Of a DNA stretch of 64,000 nucleotides, positions 26,647 to 35,461 are shown piece by piece. The notes beneath the pieces are model-generated. The model was not told the DNA's origin. It searched no databases and saw only the letters and a program-made list of their open reading frames with translations. Source of the stretch: G965279355 sp965279355 (lineage in GTDB: Bacteria > Pseudomonadota > Alphaproteobacteria > CACIAM-22H2); NCBI GenBank assembly GCA_965279355.1, contig OZ257155.1, positions 4,340,001-4,404,000 on the forward strand. The letters are read 5' to 3'. A program made the translations under genes and the position numbers. The first letter of the stretch is position 1; each line of letters opens with the position of its first letter.

Positions 26647-28021
26647 GCACAGCTTCAATCCAACGGTTCTGCGCGAATACGACATTCGCGGCATTGTCGG
26701 AAAGACACTCTCCGCGAAGGACGCGGAAGCGGTGGGTTGCGGCTTCGGCACCGCCATCGTAAAGGCTGGCGGCAAGAAGGTCGCCATCGGCCGTGACGGC
26801 CGTGAGTCGTCACCGGAAATGAGCGCGGCACTGGCCAAGGGCCTGGCATCCTGCGGTCTTGAGGTGACGGATGTCGGCATTGGCCCATCGCCGATGCTGT
26901 ACTTCGCGACGCGCGAGTATGGCTATGACGGCGGCGTCATGGTGACGGGCTCGCACAATCCGTCGGAGTACAACGGCTTCAAGATGATGATCGGCAAGAA
27001 GAGCTTCTGGGGTCAGGATATCCAGGCGCTCGGCAAATGCGCCGCCGCCGGCGACTATGCGACCGGCAAGGGTTCGATCGTCCAGCGTCCGGTATTCGAG
27101 GCGTATATCCAGCGCCTGCTGAAGGATTACAACGGCGAGAAGCCGCTCAATGTCGTCTGGGACGCCGGCAACGGTGCGGCGGGCCCGGCGATGGTCGCCC
27201 TCACGGCAAAACTGCCGGGTAGGCACACGCTGCTGTTCGCCGACATCGACGGCGCCTTTCCCAATCATCATCCCGATCCGACGGTTCCGGAGAACCTCAG
27301 GCATCTGCAGGACGAGGTCCGCAAGCAGAAGGCGGATGTCGGCATCGCCTTCGACGGCGACGGCGACCGTATCGGCGTGGTCGACGGGCAGGGCCGCATC
27401 CTGTGGGGCGACCAGATCCTGGCGCTGCTGGCGCGCGACGTGTTGCTGTCTCATCCGGGCTCCACGATCATCGCCGATGTGAAGGCGAGCCAGGGTCTCT
27501 TTGACGAGATTGCGCGGCTCGGCGGCAAGCCGCTGATGTGGCGGACCGGCCATTCCATCATCAAGACCAAGATGGCCGAGACCAACTCGCCGCTGGCGGG
27601 CGAGATGAGCGGTCATATCTTCTTTGCCGATAAATGGTACGGCTTCGACGACGCTCTCTATGCCGCCGTTCGTCTGCTTTCGTATCTCGCGCGCTCCTCG
27701 GAGAGCCTCGCGACAATGCGCGACAAACTGCCGGCCGCCGTGAACACGCCGGAGCTGCGCTTCCCGTGCTCGGAAGAACGAAAGTTCGCCGTGGTCGAAG
27801 AAGTGAAGTCGCGGCTGAAGACCGCCTCGGCGCGGGTCAATGATGTCGACGGCGTTCGTGTGAACACCGACGATGGCTGGTGGCTGCTGCGGGCTTCCAA
27901 CACGCAGGATGTGCTGGTGGCGCGCTGCGAGGCGAAGGACGAGCCCGGCCTCAAGCGGCTGAAGACCGATCTCGTCGCCCAACTCGCGAGCAGCGGGATC
28001 GCGGCTCCCGCGTCGCTCTAG
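26639..28021 (+). CDS. Phosphomannomutase/phosphoglucomutase
   Basis: Alpha-D-phosphohexomutase (ManB/AlgC-type) interconverting 6- and 1-phosphates of mannose or glucose. The 460-aa protein opens with REYDIRGIVG, carries the phosphoserine loop VMVTGSHNPSEYNGFK, the metal loop AFDGDGDRIGVVD, the sugar-specificity loop GEMSGHIFF and the phosphate-binding RASNTQD at the end. The ATG is preceded by CAGGGAG and overlaps ugd by 8 bp; a longer frame from 26561 lies inside ugd and was not used. With galU and ugd it forms a route from hexose-6-phosphate to UDP-glucuronate or GDP-mannose precursors. Confidence 0.92.
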   Translation: MTKHSFNPTVLREYDIRGIVGKTLSAKDAEAVGCGFGTAIVKAGGKKVAIGRDGRESSPEMSAALAKGLASCGLEVTDVGIGPSPMLYFATREYGYDGGVMVTGSHNPSEYNGFKMMIGKKSFWGQDIQALGKCAAAGDYATGKGSIVQRPVFEAYIQRLLKDYNGEKPLNVVWDAGNGAAGPAMVALTAKLPGRHTLLFADIDGAFPNHHPDPTVPENLRHLQDEVRKQKADVGIAFDGDGDRIGVVDGQGRILWGDQILALLARDVLLSHPGSTIIADVKASQGLFDEIARLGGKPLMWRTGHSIIKTKMAETNSPLAGEMSGHIFFADKWYGFDDALYAAVRLLSYLARSSESLATMRDKLPAAVNTPELRFPCSEERKFAVVEEVKSRLKTASARVNDVDGVRVNTDDGWWLLRASNTQDVLVARCEAKDEPGLKRLKTDLVAQLASSGIAAPASL

Positions 28022-28036
28022 GCGGCGCTTCGGGTT

Positions 28037-28438
28037 GTGCGGTTCTTTTTCTACGGCACGCTCATCGACCCCGATGTGCGGCGGGCCGTCATGGGTACCC
28101 GGCCGCATGTTGCCGAGCCCGCGACACTGAAGGGCTGGCGCTGCGTCACGCTGCCCGGCGTGACCTACCCGACAATCGTTCGCGATGCTGACGCCGTTGT
28201 CGGCGGGTTGCTGGTCCGCGGCCTCGACGCGACGGCGAAACGCCGGCTGCAGGACTACGAAGAAGCGGAATACGAGCTGATCGAGCTTGATATCGCGGCG
28301 GCCGGCCTATCGCATCGCGCTCTGGTGTTCGTGGCGCCGCATCCCAGGCCGCGCCTCGACTGGGACTACGACACCTGGCGCCGCCGGCACAAGCCGCGCT
28401 GGATGGCCCGTTTTAAGGCAGCCAACGCCGAACGCTGA
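28037..28438 (+). CDS. Gamma-glutamylcyclotransferase-like (AIG2-type) protein
   Basis: A 133-aa single-domain protein with the family fingerprint FFYGTLIDPDVRR (YGTL substrate loop), LKGWRCVTLPGVTYPTIV, GGLLVRGLD and the acidic ARRLQDYEEAEYELIEL-like stretch containing the candidate catalytic Glu. Members cyclise gamma-glutamylamines or act on related amides; the precise substrate is open. The start is a GTG 16 bp after the mutase stop, so it is probably the last gene of the galU run. Confidence 0.8.
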   Translation: MRFFFYGTLIDPDVRRAVMGTRPHVAEPATLKGWRCVTLPGVTYPTIVRDADAVVGGLLVRGLDATAKRRLQDYEEAEYELIELDIAAAGLSHRALVFVAPHPRPRLDWDYDTWRRRHKPRWMARFKAANAER

Positions 28439-28490
28439 CCTCTCGCGTGATTGCCCTGAGGCCGGGTACAATCCACCGGATGGGGGACAC

Positions 28491-30359
28491 ATGAGCAGCG
28501 ATGTCACGGTCGATGGTCCGGCGGCGGTAACCGTCCAGCAAGCGCCTCCGCCCGCAGCACCCCTTCGCCGTGCTTTTCAGATCCCCATCGTCGTCGCGCT
28601 TGTTCTGGGGTTTGGCGGGCTGGTCTTCCTCGCCGTCACGATGGTGCTGGCGTTGGGGACCTGGAGCGCCCGTGAGACGACGATCAGCCTGCTGCGCGAT
28701 AAGTCCCAGGCGGCCCTGCAGCAGATCGACGGCGGCATTGCGCTCTATATGCGGCCGATCGAGAGCGAGCTGGTGGAGATCGCCCGCCAGATCGAGAGCG
28801 GCCATATCGATCTGCAGCGCAGCGATCTCGGCACGTTCTTCGCGGGCGCGCTGACCGCCACCCCCGAGGTTCGCTCGCTGGTCTTCATCCAAGAGGACGG
28901 GAAGATGCTGCGCGCGCTGCGCAGCGGCGACAGGGTCGAAGTGACGACCATCGACGTGCTCGGCATGCCGGTGATTCGCTCGGCGCTTGAAGCGGCACGG
29001 GGCCGCAACGGGCTGTTCTACGGCGAGATTGTCCGGCCGGAAACCGCCAACATCCCGGTGGTCAATCTGCGCCATCCCGTCCATGTCGGCGGCCGCTATG
29101 TCGGGCTGCTGGCGGCAACAGTGCAGACCGACCGTCTGTCGGAACTGCTGCACGACGTGGCAGGGGTTCTGCACGGTACTGCATTCATTCTTTATGACGG
29201 CCGAGTTCTGGCGCACCCGCAGATGGTTCGCGGCGCCGTGCGATCCCAGGTCGAATTCCTGCCGACCCTCGCCGAAATGGGCGATCCGGTGGTCGAGGCC
29301 GTTGGCCGCATTCCCTTCAACATGATGGCCAGGGATGTCGCGGCCCGTGCCGGAATCCAGCTGCTGACGGTTGAGGATCGCCAGTATGCGCTGCTGTCCC
29401 GCAGTCTCGACCGGTATGGCGACAAGCCATGGCTGGTCGGCGTGTATTTTCCCGCCGCGGACCTGCTGGAGGAACTCGGGCGTCTGCGCTGGGCAGCGAT
29501 CGCGGGTGTCATTGTTCTTCTGGGGTCGCTGGCGGTCGCCTATTTCTATGCGCGCTATTTCACGGCTCCCTTGCTGCGGCTATCGCATGCGGCGGAAAGC
29601 GTGCGCGCGTTGTCGTTCGATCGTGTGGAGCGTCTGCCGGTCAGCCTGTTCTCCGAGGTGAATGCCGCCGGGCAGGCGTTCAATTCGATGGTAACCGGCC
29701 TGCGCTGGTTCGAGACCTATGTGCCGCGCAAGCTGGTCCAGCGGCTGGTCGGCGCCAGCGCGGATGCCGCACCCATGGAATCGAAAGAACGCCAGGTCAC
29801 GGTCATGTTCACTGACATCGTCGGCTTCACGACGATGTCGCAGGACATGAAGGCCCAGTCGGTTGCGACGGTGCTCAATTGTCACTTCGCGCTGGTCACT
29901 GCCGCCATCGAAGCCGAGGGCGGCACGGTCGACAAGTTCATCGGCGACAGCGTCATGGCGTTCTGGAATGCGCCGGAGAAACAAAAGGATCACGCCGCGC
30001 GTGCCTGCCGCGCGGCGCAGGCGATCGCGCTTGCGGTCCGCCGCGAGAACGCTGCCGCCCGTATGCGCAGGGAGCCGGCGCTCAGCATGCGGATCGGGCT
30101 GCACACCGGACCGGTCGTGGTCGGCAATATCGGCGCACCCGGCCGCATCAACTACACCATCGTCGGCGACACGGTGAACACCGCCAACCGCTTCGAGCAG
30201 CTGGGCAAGACGCTGAGCGGCGAAGGCGATGAGGTAACGGTGATGCTGAGCGGTGTGACCCTGAAGGCGGCCGGCGGGCAATTGCCGGTGAAGTCGGTGG
30301 GCGCGGTCACCGTGCGCGGCCGCCACGGCGAGATCGACGCCTATCTCCTGCAGGTCTAG
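28491..30359 (+). CDS. Membrane class III adenylate/guanylate cyclase with Cache sensor
   Basis: A 622-aa receptor cyclase. It has a Pro-rich N-terminal tail, membrane helix 1 (about residues 30-56), an extracytoplasmic Cache-type domain (about 60-320) with NIPVVNLRHPVHVGG, helix 2 (about 328-350), a HAMP-like linker and the catalytic domain (about 430-620) with VTVMFTDIVGFTTMS and FIGDSVMAFWNAPE, which supply the two metal-binding aspartates, GLHTGPVVVGNIG, and VGDTVNTANRFEQLGK. The frame is open far upstream into the previous gene; the ATG with a GGGGGA site was chosen. Its last four bases (CTAG) are shared with the stop of the convergent SnoaL-like gene. Confidence 0.9.
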   Translation: MSSDVTVDGPAAVTVQQAPPPAAPLRRAFQIPIVVALVLGFGGLVFLAVTMVLALGTWSARETTISLLRDKSQAALQQIDGGIALYMRPIESELVEIARQIESGHIDLQRSDLGTFFAGALTATPEVRSLVFIQEDGKMLRALRSGDRVEVTTIDVLGMPVIRSALEAARGRNGLFYGEIVRPETANIPVVNLRHPVHVGGRYVGLLAATVQTDRLSELLHDVAGVLHGTAFILYDGRVLAHPQMVRGAVRSQVEFLPTLAEMGDPVVEAVGRIPFNMMARDVAARAGIQLLTVEDRQYALLSRSLDRYGDKPWLVGVYFPAADLLEELGRLRWAAIAGVIVLLGSLAVAYFYARYFTAPLLRLSHAAESVRALSFDRVERLPVSLFSEVNAAGQAFNSMVTGLRWFETYVPRKLVQRLVGASADAAPMESKERQVTVMFTDIVGFTTMSQDMKAQSVATVLNCHFALVTAAIEAEGGTVDKFIGDSVMAFWNAPEKQKDHAARACRAAQAIALAVRRENAAARMRREPALSMRIGLHTGPVVVGNIGAPGRINYTIVGDTVNTANRFEQLGKTLSGEGDEVTVMLSGVTLKAAGGQLPVKSVGAVTVRGRHGEIDAYLLQV

Positions 30360-30811
30360 TCCTCGGCGCGCGGCAGCAACGCGCAGGCGATCGACTGGAT
30401 CCGCCATCCCGCCGTGGTGCGCGTGAATTCGAACTTGTAGCTGCCGACCATGGCGATCTTGCCGGGCCCGTCGCGCCAGTCGGTGATCAGCGCCCGCGAC
30501 AGGCCTGTTGCCTTGTCGGGATGATCGGAGGCCTCGACGACGATGTCGGTGAGCTGGTGGCGGCAGCGGCGGCGGAACAGGTCCTGCACCACCTCCCGGG
30601 CCATCTGCACCAGCACGGCGCGGCCCCGGCGCACTTCGGCGGGAAGTCCCGAGCCGCCCAGGGTGCTGGGCGGCTCGTTGAGCCGGTGCCAGCTGCCGTC
30701 TTCGGTGAACAGGTCGGCCCATGCCTCGGGACTGCCTTCGTCCAGCGTATGCCCGTATTTGCCGAGCAGGTTGCGGATGGCGAGTTCGTCGACGACGGGC
30801 AGGGCGTTCAT
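30356..30811 (-). CDS. SnoaL/NTF2-like protein
   Basis: A 151-aa cytoplasmic protein of the SnoaL-4 group, with the opening VVDELAIRNLLGKYGHTLDE, WADLFTEDGSWHR, a helix with RGRAVLVQMAREV, RRRCRHQLTDIVVEAS and the closing TTAGWRIQSIACAL. These single-domain alpha+beta barrels include hydratases, isomerases and dehydratases, so function cannot be named. It lies 12 bp after the alpha/beta hydrolase on the same strand, and its stop codon shares a CTAG with the convergent cyclase gene. Confidence 0.8.
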   Translation of the reverse strand: MNALPVVDELAIRNLLGKYGHTLDEGSPEAWADLFTEDGSWHRLNEPPSTLGGSGLPAEVRRGRAVLVQMAREVVQDLFRRRCRHQLTDIVVEASDHPDKATGLSRALITDWRDGPGKIAMVGSYKFEFTRTTAGWRIQSIACALLPRAED

Positions 30812-30823
30812 GGAGGGCGTCTC

Positions 30824-31699
30824 CTATTTGGCCATCGCCGGAAAATAGCGCTGCAGCCAGTCGCGGATGAGATTGATCACGCGCTGGTTCGCCTCGGCGA
30901 ACATGAAATGATCCGCGTCGTCGATCAGGTGCAGCTCGACCGGCGCCTTGGCGCGCTTGAACAGCTCGATCGATTCATTGGTCGGCGTGACGGAATCATT
31001 GGCCGCGTGCACCAGCAGCACCGGCCGCGGGCTGATCCTGCCGATCATCTCGTCGGGCTGGAACATGAGCATGCTGATCGGCGTCTCCGCAGGGAATTCC
31101 ATGATCGAATCCGCCTTGAGATTGGCGCGCAGCTTCGGCGGGATCGGCACGATGTCAAAACGCGGCACCATGAGCGATTTGCCCGTGCGCTCGCGATGCT
31201 TCAGGCCTTCCGTCAGCTTCTTCATGAAGGCCGCCCATGCTTCGGGCGTTCCATGCTGCAGCCGGAATTTCCGCTCGCCATGGCCCCAGCCGCCCTGCGA
31301 GATCACGGCGGCGATGCGCGGATCGCTGCCGGCCGTGTAGATGGCGACGGCCGCGCCCAGGCTGGCGCCGCAGAGCGCGATCTTGCCCGGATCGATCTCG
31401 GGCCGGCTCTGCAGATAGGTGACGGCACTCGATGCATCGGCGACCTGCTCCAGGCAGATCACGCGGCCGCGTTCGCCTTCGCTTTTGCCGCAGCCGCGGA
31501 AATCGAAGCGCAGGACGAAATAGCCCCAGCCGGTCAGGGCATCCGCCGCCCACTCACCCTGGGCGCCGTCTTTGCTGCCGCCGAAGCCGTGCATGACGAT
31601 GATGGCCGGGCGCCGCTCTCCGGTCCTATGGCCGGGCGGTGTGTGGAGCAGGCCGGACAGGGCCAGCCCATCGGATGTGAACGAAACCTGCTCAACCAT
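30824..31699 (-). CDS. Alpha/beta hydrolase (dipeptidyl-peptidase/acyl-esterase-like)
   Basis: A 291-aa hydrolase with an N-terminal strand pair EQVSFTSDGLALSGLLHTP, oxyanion MHGFGGSKDG, FDFRGCGKSEGE, the nucleophile elbow CGASLGAAVAIY (Ser near 125), and the acid/base region VLLVHAANDSVTP with LIDDADHFMF. The DGLALSGLLHTP opening resembles feruloyl-esterase or YqiA-type hydrolases acting on short esters. It forms a two-gene unit with the SnoaL-like gene and is separated from dacA by that gene's terminator. Confidence 0.82.
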   Translation of the reverse strand: MVEQVSFTSDGLALSGLLHTPPGHRTGERRPAIIVMHGFGGSKDGAQGEWAADALTGWGYFVLRFDFRGCGKSEGERGRVICLEQVADASSAVTYLQSRPEIDPGKIALCGASLGAAVAIYTAGSDPRIAAVISQGGWGHGERKFRLQHGTPEAWAAFMKKLTEGLKHRERTGKSLMVPRFDIVPIPPKLRANLKADSIMEFPAETPISMLMFQPDEMIGRISPRPVLLVHAANDSVTPTNESIELFKRAKAPVELHLIDDADHFMFAEANQRVINLIRDWLQRYFPAMAK

Positions 31700-31772
31700 G
31701 CGAATTCCTCCCCTGCCGGCGCTGATGCGCGCGCCTTGTCAGGCGTGATAGCCGGAAGCCGGTCACCCGGCA

Positions 31773-31807
31773 AAGAAAAACGCGCGCCGATGAAACCGGC
31801 GCGCGTT
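31773..31807 (-). terminator. Intrinsic terminator of dacA
   Basis: Read on the minus strand, AACGCGCGCCGG pairs with its complement around a short loop and is followed by TTTTTCTTTG. It lies about 30 bp past the dacA stop. Confidence 0.85.
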
Positions 31808-31835
31808 CGGGATCGAAGCCGTCAGGGCAGGCGCG

Positions 31836-33155
31836 TCAGTTGACGACGCGCATCGAGCTCTTGAGATCGACCGGCGAGAGAACCTGGCAGTCATGTTTCT
31901 TGCGCTGCAGGACCTTGCAGGCATCGCGGACCTGCGCCTCGGTGAGTCCGACAAGGCGCGCGCGATGGATGGTGTTCTTCTTGCGCTCGAGGGTTGAGAT
32001 ATGGACGGCGGCTTCGCGAAGCGTTTCAGGGACCATGGTGGTGGCGGCCTGGGCGGCGCGGCGGGCCGCATCGGCGCGATGGAAGGCGCCGACCTGGATC
32101 GCCCATGATGCCTCGGAGCCTGTGGCATTTGCCGTGTCATCGGCGCGGGTCGAGGCCGACGCTAGTTGCGGTCCCTTCACTTCACGCAGGCGCAACTTCG
32201 GCTCGACCTTCGTGTCTTTCGCTTCCTGCACCAGGGCGGTTGCTGCCGGCTTCTTCGACGACTGGGCAACTCTTGGCGCCGGTGCGGACGCTTCGCGAAT
32301 CTCCGGCTGCACGCCGACGCTGGCGAAGCCGGCATCCAGAAGCTTGCCCATATAGACATCGCGTGCGCCCGGCGACGGACCGCCGAGCACGACGCCGATC
32401 AGGCGGCGATTTTCGCGCACGGCGGACGCGGCGAGATTGAAGCCCGAGGCGCGGATGAAGCCGGTCTTGATGCCATCGGCACCCTCGTACCAGTTCATCA
32501 TCCGGTTATGCGATGTGATGCGGCGTCCGGCGTACATGAATTCGGATGTCGAGAAATAGCCGTAATGATGCGGGAAATCGCGGACCAGGGCGCGTGACAG
32601 ACGCGCCATGTCGCGCGCTGTCGTCACCTGGCCGGGATCTGGCAGGCCCGACGCGTTCTGGAACGTTGTGTTTGCCATGCCGAGCCGGCGCGCGCGCTGG
32701 GTCATCATGTCGCCGAAATTCTCTTCGCTGCCACCCAGCGCTTCGGCGGCGACAGCGGCGGCATCGTTAGCCGACCGTGTCACCAGGCCCAGGATGACGT
32801 CGCGTACCGCGACCGTTTCGCCGGCCTCAAGGCCGAGCTTGGTCGGCGACATTCCGGCGGCATGTTTCGAAACGCTGAGCTGCGTGCCGAGCTTGATCTT
32901 CCCGGCGTCGATCGCCTCGAAGATCATGTACAGCGTCATCATCTTGGTGAGCGATGCGGGATAGCGCTGCGCGTCGGCGTTGTCTTCCTGCAGCACGCGT
33001 CCTGTCGCGGCGTCAATGACGATCGACGAGTAGCCGCTGGCTTTCTTGGCCGGCGGTTTCTTTTTCGCGGCAAGGGCGTCCGATGACGCGCCGATAGCGA
33101 CGGCGAAGACGACGGTAAAAACGACGGCAAGGAAGCGGGAGATTTTGGTGTTCAT
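31836..33155 (-). CDS. dacA: D-alanyl-D-alanine carboxypeptidase with SPOR domain
   Basis: Class C-type low-molecular-weight penicillin-binding protein trimming the terminal D-Ala of peptidoglycan stem peptides. The 439-aa protein has a signal peptide (cleavage near ALAA, residue 30), a Lys/Pro-rich spacer, the peptidase S11 domain with YPASLTK (Ser68-Lys71), SAN (128-130) and DGIKTG (230-232), then a low-complexity linker and a C-terminal SPOR domain (about 355-435; SWAIQVGAFHRADAARRAA, RARLVGLTEAQVRDACKVL), which binds denuded septal glycan. The ATG nearest the signal was used rather than an upstream in-frame start at 33194. It is divergent from an unknown lipoprotein gene. Confidence 0.93.
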   Translation of the reverse strand: MNTKISRFLAVVFTVVFAVAIGASSDALAAKKKPPAKKASGYSSIVIDAATGRVLQEDNADAQRYPASLTKMMTLYMIFEAIDAGKIKLGTQLSVSKHAAGMSPTKLGLEAGETVAVRDVILGLVTRSANDAAAVAAEALGGSEENFGDMMTQRARRLGMANTTFQNASGLPDPGQVTTARDMARLSRALVRDFPHHYGYFSTSEFMYAGRRITSHNRMMNWYEGADGIKTGFIRASGFNLAASAVRENRRLIGVVLGGPSPGARDVYMGKLLDAGFASVGVQPEIREASAPAPRVAQSSKKPAATALVQEAKDTKVEPKLRLREVKGPQLASASTRADDTANATGSEASWAIQVGAFHRADAARRAAQAATTMVPETLREAAVHISTLERKKNTIHRARLVGLTEAQVRDACKVLQRKKHDCQVLSPVDLKSSMRVVN

Positions 33156-33386
33156 GGTTCGCGGCGGGGTCGTGGTTGCGGCGGCACTGAACACTGTAGG
33201 GACCCCCCGTTTGCGAATCGGTAAAGAACTGAGGCGATTCTAGGGCGGTAATTTCGTCACTGTCCAGAATATTCGTCGATTCCAGCGGGTTACAGCCCGA
33301 CTCTACGAGCCCCCCTCCGCCGTGCGGTAGCGCCACATCGGTGCCATATTCGGGGTTCATACGATCAAGGTGGGTAGCGACTCGAC

Positions 33387-34091
33387 ATGACATTACGCAC
33401 GTACCGCGCGGCAGCGGCCATGATTGCCGCCGCCTTAACACTTGCCGGCTGCGCCTATACGGGCGGGGTCGAAAACCCGGTGGCGCGCAAGCTGAGCTGG
33501 TTCAGCTATGCGTCGGGTGACGATCTGAAGCGGCGGTGCGGTCCGGGTTCGCTGGACCAATATCGGCTTGTCTACAATGCCAACTGGCACGAGCAGGTCC
33601 GCACCTATGACCTGCGGCGTAGCGTCATCGTTGGGGGTGGCGGTGTGCTGTTCGTCCATGTGTTCGGCGGCAGCGCCAGCATGGCCCGGTTCTCGTTCGA
33701 CGACGTGACCGCGCCGTGGAGCGGTGAGTCGTCCCAGACCCGGCTCGACGAGCCGGTCTATCAGGCGCTGGTCGGGGCGATCGCCGACAGCGGCTTCCAG
33801 CAGGAGCCCCCCGCGGGTGTCCGCCTGGACTCCTGGGACTATTACTGGCTGGTCAGTGCCTGTGTCGGCGGGCGTTTCCACTTCAATGCCTGGAAGTATC
33901 CCTCCGACCGCGCGGCGGCGATCCGGTTCGACAATCCGCTTTTCGCCCGGGACACCACCGGCGTACCGGTGAAGGCGCCCAGACACGTGGATTCAGCCGA
34001 AGCGCGCTACACGGCGGAGCGGGACGAGGTCTACACGTTCCAGCTGATGGTCGGCCGGGATGGCCTCGCCAACCGGCTGCCGCCGCTGTAG
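33387..34091 (+). CDS. Putative lipoprotein of unknown family
   Basis: A 234-aa protein with a lipoprotein signal (hydrophobic segment, then LAGC; lipidated Cys near residue 22) and no domain I can name. Visible parts are NPVARKLSWFSYASGDDLKR, RLVYNANWHEQVRTYDLRR, a glycine-rich VIVGGGGVLFVHVFGG strand, a WDYYWLVSACVGGRFHFNAW segment and a final RDEVYTFQLMVG. The second Cys could pair only with the other internal Cys at about residue 53. AAGGTGG precedes the ATG. It is divergent from dacA across 231 bp and precedes the phasin gene, without obvious functional linkage. Confidence 0.7.
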   Translation: MTLRTYRAAAAMIAAALTLAGCAYTGGVENPVARKLSWFSYASGDDLKRRCGPGSLDQYRLVYNANWHEQVRTYDLRRSVIVGGGGVLFVHVFGGSASMARFSFDDVTAPWSGESSQTRLDEPVYQALVGAIADSGFQQEPPAGVRLDSWDYYWLVSACVGGRFHFNAWKYPSDRAAAIRFDNPLFARDTTGVPVKAPRHVDSAEARYTAERDEVYTFQLMVGRDGLANRLPPL

Positions 34092-34154
34092 CAGCGGTAT
34101 TAATCAAAAATATTGATGGCCGATCAGGGCATTATGCCGTTTTTTGCGCCAGCG

Positions 34155-34167
34155 ATGCTGCGCTGCA
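34155..34167 (+). promoter_or_regulatory. Upstream ATGCTGCGCTGCA box of the phasin promoter
   Basis: First of two identical 13-bp boxes; it lies 10 bp before the -35 hexamer. PhaR, the polyhydroxyalkanoate-sensing repressor, is known to bind TGC-rich sites before phasin genes in Paracoccus and relatives, so this is a candidate operator. Confidence 0.5.
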
Positions 34168-34177
34168 CAAAATCGCC

Positions 34178-34205
34178 TTGACGTCGGATTAGGCAGCCCT
34201 ATATT
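34178..34205 (+). promoter_or_regulatory. Sigma70-type promoter of the phasin gene
   Basis: TTGACG, a 16-base spacer and TATATT match the housekeeping consensus closely. Transcription would begin near 34212, inside the second TGC-rich box, giving a leader of about 140 nt. Confidence 0.7.
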
Positions 34206-34211
34206 CCAGTC

Positions 34212-34224
34212 ATGCTGCGCTGCA
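34212..34224 (+). promoter_or_regulatory. Downstream ATGCTGCGCTGCA box of the phasin promoter
   Basis: Exact repeat of the upstream box, 57 bp further on, positioned over the predicted transcription start where a bound repressor would block initiation. Confidence 0.5.
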
Positions 34225-34351
34225 ACATAAAAGCGTAGCCCAAACACCGGCGCCCCGGTCGTTGCCGTCACAAGGACGGCAGCCAGCGAAGCGCCAGCCG
34301 ACCCGCTCGCCCCTAAAGCCGGGCGGAGCGGCAACTGAAGGAGCCATCGCC

Positions 34352-34855
34352 ATGACCACCATTCCGCCGAAACAGAAAGGAAAAGCAGCTATGAAGGACA
34401 CAGTTGACGCGTTCACTGCGGGCGCCGAAGCGACGCAGAAGAACTACGAGCGCCTGTTTGGCGCGACCAAGGAACAGCTCGAAAAGGCCAGCGTGACGGC
34501 ATTCAAGAGCTACGAAGACCTCTCGAAGTTCTCGAAGGAGAATGTCGACGCCTATGTGACCGCCGCGACCACGATGGCCAAGGGTTTCGAGACCATCGGC
34601 AAGGCTTGGGTGAATTTCACCCAGGAGACGATGGAAGCGAGCGCCCAGGTCGCCAAGTCGCTCCTCTCCGCCAAGACGCTGAAGGAAGCGGTCGACGTTC
34701 AGACCGATTTCGCCAAGACCACATTCGACAAGATGGTGTCCGAAGGCACCAAGGTGTCGGAAATCTCGGTGAAGACCGCCAATGAAGCCGCCGAACCGAT
34801 CAGCGCGCGTGTCAACGCGGCGATCGAGAAGATGCTCAAGCCGGTTGCGGCTTGA
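34352..34855 (+). CDS. Phasin family protein
   Basis: A 167-aa amphipathic helical protein of the TIGR01841/Phasin_2 type that coats polyhydroxyalkanoate granules. Characteristic segments are ATQKNYERLFGATKEQLEKA, the FSKENVDAYVTAATTMAKG helix, VNFTQETMEASAQVAKSLL and the C-terminal AAEPISARVNAAIEKML. The ATG with AAGGAG eight nt upstream was selected; an internal ATG at 34391 has AAAGGA and would give a 154-aa form. Strong promoter, flanking repeat boxes and a strong terminator mark a highly expressed single gene. No phaA/B/C genes are in the window. Confidence 0.92.
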   Translation: MTTIPPKQKGKAAMKDTVDAFTAGAEATQKNYERLFGATKEQLEKASVTAFKSYEDLSKFSKENVDAYVTAATTMAKGFETIGKAWVNFTQETMEASAQVAKSLLSAKTLKEAVDVQTDFAKTTFDKMVSEGTKVSEISVKTANEAAEPISARVNAAIEKMLKPVAA

Positions 34856-34910
34856 TCGCGTAAACGCCTCCCGGCAGTCCTCCCCCGTCTGGGGGCGTGC
34901 GATCGGCCAA

Positions 34911-34945
34911 AAGGCCCGGCGGAACCCTCCGCCGGGCCTTTTCTT
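34911..34945 (+). terminator. Intrinsic terminator of the phasin gene
   Basis: An 11-13 bp perfect stem (GGCCCGGCGGA with its complement), a four-base loop and TTTTCTTTT about 55 bp after the stop. Confidence 0.93.
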
Positions 34946-35018
34946 TTGTTAACAGGGCTCGCGGTAAACTTTGCGGGAGATGCGAAAAGTATTAGCCTGC
35001 TATGGACAGCCCAGCCCC

Positions 35019-35047
35019 TTCCACTTGGGGGTCGGGATGCCTAATAT
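35019..35047 (+). promoter_or_regulatory. Candidate promoter of clpS
   Basis: A good -10 hexamer TAATAT lies 17 bases after TTCCAC, a poor -35. The predicted start would leave a leader of about 60 nt before clpS. A short GC-rich inverted repeat overlaps the -35 region. Confidence 0.3.
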
Positions 35048-35113
35048 ATAGTTGGCTGGAAACAGGAATTTGCGCATTCCGGTCCAGTTCTCCTAGGCCA
35101 GCGCGGCAATGGT

Positions 35114-35461
35114 ATGAGCGAACGCGAGAACGAAAAACGCCCTGACGACGGCAACGGCGATTTTGGCAATGCCAGCGGCGTCGCCGTCCAGACGCGGACC
35201 AAGACGAAGCGCCCGTCCATGTACAAGGTGCTGATGCTGAACGACGACTACACGCCGATGGAGTTCGTCGTCCACGTTCTCGAGCGATTCTTTACAAAGA
35301 CCCGGGAAGAGGCGACGCAGGTCATGCTGCAGGTCCATCGCAAAGGCGTGGGTATCTGCGGCGTCTACACCTATGAAGTCGCCGAAACGAAGGTCAATCA
35401 GGTGACCGAATTTGCGCGTCGCAACCAGCACCCTCTCAGGTGTACGCTCGAAAAGGAGTGA
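35114..35461 (+). CDS. clpS: ATP-dependent Clp protease adaptor ClpS
   Basis: Delivers N-degron substrates to ClpAP. The 115-aa protein has a disordered charged N-terminal arm (about 1-33) that inserts into ClpA and the conserved core YKVLMLNDDYTPMEFVVHVL, with the N-degron pocket Asn-Asp, then FFTKTREEATQVMLQVHRKG and the GVYTYEVAETKV strand. It directly precedes clpA (144 bp), the usual alphaproteobacterial order. Alphaproteobacteria often carry a second ClpS elsewhere. Confidence 0.95.
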   Translation: MSERENEKRPDDGNGDFGNASGVAVQTRTKTKRPSMYKVLMLNDDYTPMEFVVHVLERFFTKTREEATQVMLQVHRKGVGICGVYTYEVAETKVNQVTEFARRNQHPLRCTLEKE

